Source of the DNA: Austwickia sp039812465
GTDB taxonomy: Bacteria; Actinomycetota; Actinomycetes; Actinomycetales; Dermatophilaceae
DNA length: 52,913 bases
Direction: 5' to 3'
Assembly (NCBI GenBank): GCA_039812465.1
Contig: JBDIAS010000004.1
Coordinates: 1-52,913 of the forward strand
Part shown: one piece after another, positions 47,953-52,913 of the stretch
Layout of the letters: every line of letters begins with the position of its first letter
Position numbering within the stretch: position 1 is the first letter of the stretch
Program-made: the position numbers and the translations under genes
The notes under the pieces: model-generated
The model's database searches: none
Seen by the model: only the letters and a program-made list of their open reading frames with translations
Told to the model about the DNA's origin: nothing

Positions 47953-48022
47953 GTCGACCGCCCCGCACGGCCCTGCGGCGCGCTGAGCAGCGGGCGCCTG
48001 AAACCGACCCCGGACGCGACGA

Positions 48023-48055
48023 AGCCCAGGTGAGAAGCATGCTCCCACCTGGGCT
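48023..48055 (-). terminator. Terminator of tRNA-Pro
   Basis: AGCCCAGGTG (48023-48032) pairs perfectly with CACCTGGGCT (48046-48055). The hairpin begins 7 bp past the tRNA 3' end on the minus strand. Confidence 0.75.
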
Positions 48056-48062
48056 GATACGT

Positions 48063-48135
<73 letters not shown>

Positions 48136-48237
48136 GGCCGCGCGCGGATCTGCTCCGCGAACCCGTGCAGACTACCCCAGGAGGGCGGGCGTCCACCAAT
48201 CCCCCACGCCGCAGGTCGGCCTCGCGACCGTGCCTCG

Positions 48238-49707
48238 TCAGCGGGTGCGGCGGCGCTTCTCCCGGACCCGCACGGAGATCTCGATCGGCGTCCCCGCGAA
48301 GCCGAACTCCTCGCGCAGTCGGCGCTCCAGGAACCGCCGGTACGGGGCCTCCACGAACCCGCTCGCGAAGATCACGAACCGCGGCGGCTGGGTCGCCGCC
48401 TGCGTCGCGAACAGGATGCGGGGCTGCTTGCCGCCGCGCACCGGGTGGGGATGCGCGGAGACGACCTCGCCGAGGAAGGCGTTGAGGCGCGCCGTCGGGA
48501 CTCGGGTGTCCCACGACTCCAGGGCCGTCTCCAGGGCGGGCGCGAGCTTGTCCGTGTGCCGACCCGTGCGGGCGGAGACGTTGACGCGCGGCGCCCACGC
48601 GACCTGGTCCAGGTCGCGGGCGATCTCCTTCTCCAGGTAGTAGCGGCGCTCCTCGTCCAGCAGGTCCCACTTGTTGTACGCGATCACCAGCGCCCGCCCG
48701 GCGTCGGTCACCTGCTGGATCACGCGGACGTCCTGCTCGGCGATCCGGTCCTCGGCGTCGATCAGCACCACCGCGACCTCGGCCCGTTCCAGGGCCGCCT
48801 GGGTCCGCAGCGAGGCGTAGAACTCGGTCCCCCGGCTCGTGCGGGACCGGCGCCGGATGCCCGCCGTGTCGATGAAGCGCCACATCTTCCCGCCGACCAG
48901 GACGTCCTCGTCCACCGGGTCCCGGGTCGTTCCCGCCGTGGCGTCGACCACCACCCGCTCCGAGCCGGCCAGCTTGTTGAGCAGGCTGGACTTGCCCACG
49001 TTGGGCCGCCCGACCAGGGCGACCCGGCGCAGCCCGTCCTGCGTACCGGGACCGTGCTGCCGCTGCGACGGCAGCACCTCCAGGATCGCGTCCAGCAGAT
49101 CCCCGGTGCCGCGCCCGTGCAGCGCAGACACCGGCCACGGTTCGCCGATGCCGAGCCCCCACAGGGCGGCGGCGTCGGCCTCGCCGCGTTGGTCGTCCAC
49201 CTTGTTCGCGGCCAGCACCACGGGCCGACCGGAGCGCCGCAGCATCCGCACCACGGCCTCGTCGGTGTCGGTCGCGCCGACCGTGGCGTCCACGACGAAC
49301 AGCACGACGTCCGCCAACTCGACCGCGATCTCGGCCTGCTCCGCCACCCGGACCTGGATCCCCTCCGGGTCGATCTCCCAGCCGCCCGTGTCGACCAGCG
49401 TGAAGCGCCGCCCGGACCACTCCGCGTCGTAGGAGACCCGGTCCCGCGTCACCCCCGGCACGTCCTCGACCACGGCCTCGCGGCGGCCGATGATGCGGTT
49501 CACCAGCGTGGACTTGCCGACGTTCGGGCGCCCGACGACCGCGACGAGCGGGGCGGGCGGCGCGGCGGCCGCCGCCGGGGCCCCGTCGGCGCCGCCCTCG
49601 AGCAGCACGCGGTCCTGGGCGTCGAGCTCGAACTCCTCCAGCCCGGCGAGCAGCGCGTTCGACACCTCCTGGGGGGTCGGGCCGTCGGTGGGGGGCAGGC
49701 CGGTCAC
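48238..49707 (-). CDS. der: Ribosome-assembly GTPase Der (EngA)
   Basis: Der has two GTPase domains in tandem and a C-terminal KH-like domain and acts in 50S assembly. Both P-loops (GRPNVGKSTLVNRIIGRREA, GRPNVGKSSLLNKLAGSERV) and the G4 motifs ANKVD and YNKWDLLDEE are visible. GTG 49707 has AAGGA 7 bp before it and gives 489 residues. The open frame runs to GTG 49872 through a GERAGSGERAG repeat made by 18-bp duplications, so a longer protein is possible. cmk ends 9 bp before that point. Confidence 0.95.
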   Translation of the reverse strand: MTGLPPTDGPTPQEVSNALLAGLEEFELDAQDRVLLEGGADGAPAAAAAPPAPLVAVVGRPNVGKSTLVNRIIGRREAVVEDVPGVTRDRVSYDAEWSGRRFTLVDTGGWEIDPEGIQVRVAEQAEIAVELADVVLFVVDATVGATDTDEAVVRMLRRSGRPVVLAANKVDDQRGEADAAALWGLGIGEPWPVSALHGRGTGDLLDAILEVLPSQRQHGPGTQDGLRRVALVGRPNVGKSSLLNKLAGSERVVVDATAGTTRDPVDEDVLVGGKMWRFIDTAGIRRRSRTSRGTEFYASLRTQAALERAEVAVVLIDAEDRIAEQDVRVIQQVTDAGRALVIAYNKWDLLDEERRYYLEKEIARDLDQVAWAPRVNVSARTGRHTDKLAPALETALESWDTRVPTARLNAFLGEVVSAHPHPVRGGKQPRILFATQAATQPPRFVIFASGFVEAPYRRFLERRLREEFGFAGTPIEISVRVREKRRRTR

Positions 49708-49880
49708 GGTGGTGTCCTTCGGTTCGTACGGGAGGGCGGCCCGGCCATTCTCCCCCACGTCGCCCCGAGGTGCCGCCACGCGCCCGGCCAGCGCCTCCCG
49801 GCTACCCGCCCGTTCCCCGCTACCCGCCCGCTCCCCGCTAGCCGGTCGCTCCCGCTCCCCGTATCCCGCCACGGCGGGGA

Positions 49881-50567
49881 TCAGCCGGGCGGGACGAGCG
49901 CCAGCACCGCGGCCACCGTCTGGTCGCGGGTCAGCTCCGAGTTGTCCAGCACGGTCACGCCCTCCGCGGCGCGGGTGAACTCGGCGACCGCGGAGTCGTC
50001 CCGGTCCCGGCGCAGCACCTGGTCCCGGGTCGCCTCGATCAGCCGGTCCCCCGCGCGACCGTGCAGCTGCCGGGCGCGGCGGAGAAGGCGGGCCTCCTCG
50101 GAGGCGGTCAGCAGCACCCGTACCTCGGCGTCGGGTGCGACGACGGTGGTCGTGTCGCGGCCCTCCAGCACCATCCCGCCCTCGGTCCGGGCGTCGCGCA
50201 CGAGCTGTCGCTGCCGGTCGATCAACACCTCGCGCACCTCCAGGTTCGTGGCGACCTGGGAGACCACGGTGGAGATGCGGGTGCGGCGCAGCTCGGCGTC
50301 CACGTCACGCCCCGCCAGCAGCACGGCGGGCGCGTTCGGGTCGGTCACCATCGTCAGGGGCAGGTCCCGCGCCGCCCGGACCACCGCCTCGGCGTCCGTC
50401 ACGTCGATGCCGTGCTCCAGGCACCACCACGTGACCGCGCGATACATCGCGCCCGTGTCGAGGTAGCGCACCCGCAGGCGCTGCGCGACCAGCTTCGACA
50501 CGCTCGACTTACCCGACCCGGAGGGTCCGTCGATGGCCACGGTCACGGGGGCGCGCAGGGTCTCCAC
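49881..50567 (-). CDS. cmk: Cytidylate kinase
   Basis: Phosphorylates CMP and dCMP. The 228-residue protein has the P-loop IDGPSGSGKSSVSK, the CMP-binding YLDTGAMYRAVTWWCLEHG (in part: YLDTGAMYRAVTW), VSQVATNLEVREVLIDRQRQL, GGMVLEGRDTTTVV and the lid RRARQLHGRAGD. GTG 50567 starts just before the P-loop strand; the open frame beyond it is the shadow of tyrA. Its end is 8 bp from the longer der start. Confidence 0.95.
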   Translation of the reverse strand: METLRAPVTVAIDGPSGSGKSSVSKLVAQRLRVRYLDTGAMYRAVTWWCLEHGIDVTDAEAVVRAARDLPLTMVTDPNAPAVLLAGRDVDAELRRTRISTVVSQVATNLEVREVLIDRQRQLVRDARTEGGMVLEGRDTTTVVAPDAEVRVLLTASEEARLLRRARQLHGRAGDRLIEATRDQVLRRDRDDSAVAEFTRAAEGVTVLDNSELTRDQTVAAVLALVPPG

Positions 50568-50649
50568 GAGTCCGCAGCCTAACTTCTCGCCGCCGCGGGA
50601 CTCAGGCGCGCGCTCCGGGGTGACGTCAGACGTGCGCTCCGGGGTGACG

Positions 50650-51843
50650 TCAGGCGTGAACGGTCCAGCCGAGGTCGGCCAACGCCACGCGCAACGGCTC
50701 CACGGCCGCCGGCACCACCATGAGCTCCACCGAGCCGATCGGCCGGCCGACCGCGTGCTCGAAGTGCAGGTCCTCCAGGTTGACGCCCGCGTCGCCGACG
50801 TCGGTGAGCAGGCGGGCCACCTGGCCCGGGGTGTCCGAGACCACGACCGTGACCACGCCGAAGGTCGTCGAGCTCGTCCCGTGCTTGCCGGGGATCCGCC
50901 ATCGCCCGGCCTGGCCGTCGGCGATCGCGCGGGCGAGGACGGCCCGCGCCCCGTGCGCCACCTCGGGGTCGTCGGCCAGCCGCGATAGCGCATCGATCAC
51001 GGCGTCGAGTTCGGCGCGCAGTTCGCGCAGGACGTCCGCGACTGCCGGGGCGTTGCCCGCGAGGATCTGGGTCCATAGCGCGGGGTCGGATTCGGCGATA
51101 CGCGTGACGTCGCGCACCCCCTGCCCGGCCAGGGCCACGGCGGGCAGGGGCAGGTCCAGCATGCGGGAGGCGACGAGGCTCGCGGCGACCTGCGGCGCGT
51201 GCGACACCGCAGCCACCGCCGCGTCGTGCTCCTCCGCGCCCATCCGGACCACCGCGGCTCCCACGAGACCCGCGAGTTCGGTCACCACGGCGACGGCGCC
51301 CGGCGCCGAGTCCTCGTGGGGTGCCACCACCCACGGGCGGCCCTCGAAGAGGTCCGGCTGGGCCGCCACCGCCCCGGTACGTTCCCGCCCGGCCATGGGG
51401 TGGGAGCCGACGTATCGCCCGAGAAGCGCCGCCGCGGCGGGATCGCCCGCCAGCTCATCCCGTACCTGCTTCAGGATCCGGCCCTTCACCGACGCGACGT
51501 CCGTGACCGCCGCGTCCGGGAACGCCCGCAGCTCGCGGGCCACGACCACCGCGGCCACGTCGGGCGGAACCGCGACCACGACGACGTCCGGTGCGGGCGC
51601 CGCGGGGGGGTCTTCCCCGGCCGGGAGCGCCTCCCCCGCACCCAGATCGCGGGCGAGCGCGGCCGCCGTCGGCGAGGCGTCGACGAGGGTCACCCGCACG
51701 CCGACCCCCCGCAGCGCGAGCCCCACGCTGGCGCCGATCAGGCCGGTGCCGACCACCCGGACGTGACGCAGGGTCGTGCGCCGCAGCGGCTCCGCGGGTT
51801 TCGGTCCCGGCGCGGGGCGCGGCGGATCCGTGGGAGCGGTCAC
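50650..51843 (-). CDS. tyrA: Prephenate dehydrogenase with C-terminal ACT domain
   Basis: The enzyme oxidatively decarboxylates prephenate for tyrosine synthesis. The 397-residue protein has an NAD-binding start VVGTGLIGASVGLALRG, the active-site region VGSHPMAGRERTGAVAA, and an ACT-like end (VTVVVSDTPGQVARLLTDVG) for allosteric control. The GTG start overlaps the stop of the pseudouridine synthase (GTGA), and the stop lies 82 bp before cmk, so all three form one transcription unit. Confidence 0.94.
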   Translation of the reverse strand: MTAPTDPPRPAPGPKPAEPLRRTTLRHVRVVGTGLIGASVGLALRGVGVRVTLVDASPTAAALARDLGAGEALPAGEDPPAAPAPDVVVVAVPPDVAAVVVARELRAFPDAAVTDVASVKGRILKQVRDELAGDPAAAALLGRYVGSHPMAGRERTGAVAAQPDLFEGRPWVVAPHEDSAPGAVAVVTELAGLVGAAVVRMGAEEHDAAVAAVSHAPQVAASLVASRMLDLPLPAVALAGQGVRDVTRIAESDPALWTQILAGNAPAVADVLRELRAELDAVIDALSRLADDPEVAHGARAVLARAIADGQAGRWRIPGKHGTSSTTFGVVTVVVSDTPGQVARLLTDVGDAGVNLEDLHFEHAVGRPIGSVELMVVPAAVEPLRVALADLGWTVHA

Positions 51844-52913
51844 AGCCCCGCCGCCTCGTAGAGCCTCGCCACTTCCTGGGAGTTCAGGGGCCGCATCCGC
51901 CCCGGCTTGAGGTCCCCTAGCCGGACCGGACCCACCTGCGTGCGGGTCAGCGTCTCCACCGGGTGGCCGACGGACTCCAGGAGGCGGCGCACCACGTGCT
52001 TCCTGCCCTCGTGCAGCGTGACCTCGACAATTGCCCGGCCCGGCGCGGAGTCGATCAGGCGGAACGAGTCCACCACCACCGGGCCGTCCTCGAGATCGAC
52101 ACCCGCCCGCAGGGTGCGGCCGAGGTCCTTCGGGATCGGCCCCGGCACGGTCGCGACGTAGACCTTGGGGACGCCGTACGAGGGGTGTTGCAGCCGGTTG
52201 GCGAGGTCCCCGTCGTTGGTGAGCAGCAGCAGCCCGTCCGTCTCCGCGTCGAGCCGGCCGACGTGGAACAGCCGGTCGGCCCGGCCCTCCACCAGGTCCC
52301 CCACGCAGGGGCGGCCCAGGTCGTCGTGCATCGTCGAGACCATGCCGAGCGGCTTGTGCAGGGCGACGTAGACGCGCGAGGCGTCCAGTTGCACCCGCAT
52401 CCCGTCCACGTGAACCACCTGCGCCACCGGGTCGATCCGCACGCCGAGCTCGCGCACCACGTGCCCGTCGACCTGGACGCGGCCGCCGGTGATGAGCAGC
52501 TCGCAGGCGCGCCGGCTGCCCAGCCCCGCGCCCGCGAGGAGCTTCTGCAGCCGGATCCCGTTCGGGTCGTGGACGTCGACGTAATCCTCCTGATCCGGCC
52601 GAACGGGCGGCACGCGGCGTCCCGCGGCCCGCGCGCCCGCACCGGAACGCCCCGCCCCGGTCGCGCCGACGCGGGTACGGGAGCCGGAGCGCCCGTCGGC
52701 CCTGGGCGCGCCCGCTCGCGGCCCGGCGCCCCGGCGAGGAGCCTTGGCCGCGCCGCCTCGCCCGAAGGGCCCGCCCCCTGAGTCCCGGCGCCCTGAGTCC
52801 CGGCGCCCTGAGTCCCGGCGCCCTGAGTCCCGGCCCCCTGAGTCCCGGCGCTCCGAGTCCCGGCGCTCTGAGCCCCGGGCCTCGTTGCGCTCCCGCCAGT
52901 CCCGCTGAGGCCG
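51840..52913 (-). CDS. 23S rRNA pseudouridine synthase, RsuA/RluB family (5' end beyond the window)
   Basis: After an S4-type RNA-binding region (IRLQKLLAGAGLGSRRACEL) comes the catalytic domain with the Asp motif HVGRLDAETDGLLLLTNDG. It would make pseudouridine in large-subunit rRNA; RluB (2605) is likely, but RluE/RsuA-type sites cannot be excluded. The frame is open from GTG 52613 through a disordered Arg/Gly/Ser extension with RRDSG repeats to the window edge and contains no start codon there. The true start is probably outside, though GTG 52613 alone would give a 257-residue enzyme. Confidence 0.88.
   Translation of the reverse strand, partial: RPQRDWRERNEARGSERRDSERRDSGGRDSGRRDSGRRDSGRRDSGGGPFGRGGAAKAPRRGAGPRAGAPRADGRSGSRTRVGATGAGRSGAGARAAGRRVPPVRPDQEDYVDVHDPNGIRLQKLLAGAGLGSRRACELLITGGRVQVDGHVVRELGVRIDPVAQVVHVDGMRVQLDASRVYVALHKPLGMVSTMHDDLGRPCVGDLVEGRADRLFHVGRLDAETDGLLLLTNDGDLANRLQHPSYGVPKVYVATVPGPIPKDLGRTLRAGVDLEDGPVVVDSFRLIDSAPGRAIVEVTLHEGRKHVVRRLLESVGHPVETLTRTQVGPVRLGDLKPGRMRPLNSQEVARLYEAAGL
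52780..52872. repeat. 15-bp tandem array encoding RRDSG repeats
   Basis: About six units of CCCTGAGTCCCGGCG, the later ones diverged, run through the N-terminal extension of the pseudouridine synthase. The period is a multiple of three, so each adds one (R/G)RDS(G/E) block. Confidence 0.85.

Overview
The window is a contiguous piece of a high-GC actinobacterial chromosome. Three things point to this: the Pup-proteasome genes (prcA end, pafA, a naturally fused pafBC); other actinobacterial markers (RbpA, a lipid-linked mannosyltransferase beside lnt, GarA, FtsR); and many genes that start directly at, or one or two bases from, the predicted transcription start. The pafBC fusion and a PPi-type phosphofructokinase fit a Micrococcales-like actinomycete, but I infer that from family knowledge and cannot prove it here.

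Layout. (1) 1-9.2 kb, plus strand: end of prcA, pafA, an FKBP lipoprotein, pafBC, tatA, tatC and a Ski2/Mtr4-type helicase, the usual actinobacterial order. (2) 9.3-13.8 kb: a 5'-3' exonuclease on the minus strand, then lnt and ppm1 on the plus strand, and convergent rbpA. (3) 14.2-18.9 kb: a csbD gene behind a sigma-B-like promoter, a SRPBCC protein, a stand-alone UvrA-like ATPase, a small membrane protein, an orphan AbrB/MazE-type regulator and a second CsbD-like protein. (4) 19-31 kb, accessory: two toxin-antitoxin pairs (Phd/PIN and Phd/RelE), a nonsense-interrupted alpha/beta hydrolase beside tetR, a VOC protein, an orphan chemoreceptor, a secreted protein, a chimeric pseudogene, an Mrr-like endonuclease of lower GC, a DinB protein, a secreted PHP-fold protein, and a metal transporter with its CmtR-like ArsR regulator. 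(5) 31-41 kb: MFS, PAP2, an Hsp70-like protein overlapping a convergent CDF transporter, a peptidoglycan amidase with FG-GAP repeats, PPi-phosphofructokinase and a glutamate-cysteine-ligase-like enzyme. (6) 41-48 kb, minus strand: gcvP, MerR, bifunctional nuclease, ftsR, garA, gcvH and a CDP-alcohol phosphatidyltransferase, the order known around Rv1822-Rv1832 of M. tuberculosis. (7) 48-52.9 kb, minus strand: tRNA-Pro, der, cmk, prephenate dehydrogenase and a 23S rRNA pseudouridine synthase running off the window.

How the genes work together. The left end links pupylation to the DNA-damage activator PafBC and to Tat export. Lnt and Ppm1 supply lipoprotein acylation and lipid-linked mannose. 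The gcvH-garA-gcvP block joins glycine cleavage to FHA-based metabolic control and to cell-division control by FtsR.

No complete new multi-gene system is obvious. The most unusual signals are: short 12-24 bp tandem arrays at gene ends, promoters and protein tails, including one that multiplies a -10 element in front of a leaderless CDF gene; a His-rich repeat tail on PrcA; a perfect 34-bp palindrome over an antitoxin start; and a chimeric pseudogene joining the chemoreceptor 5' end to half of the metal transporter. No rRNA, CRISPR array, intact insertion sequence or prophage was seen.
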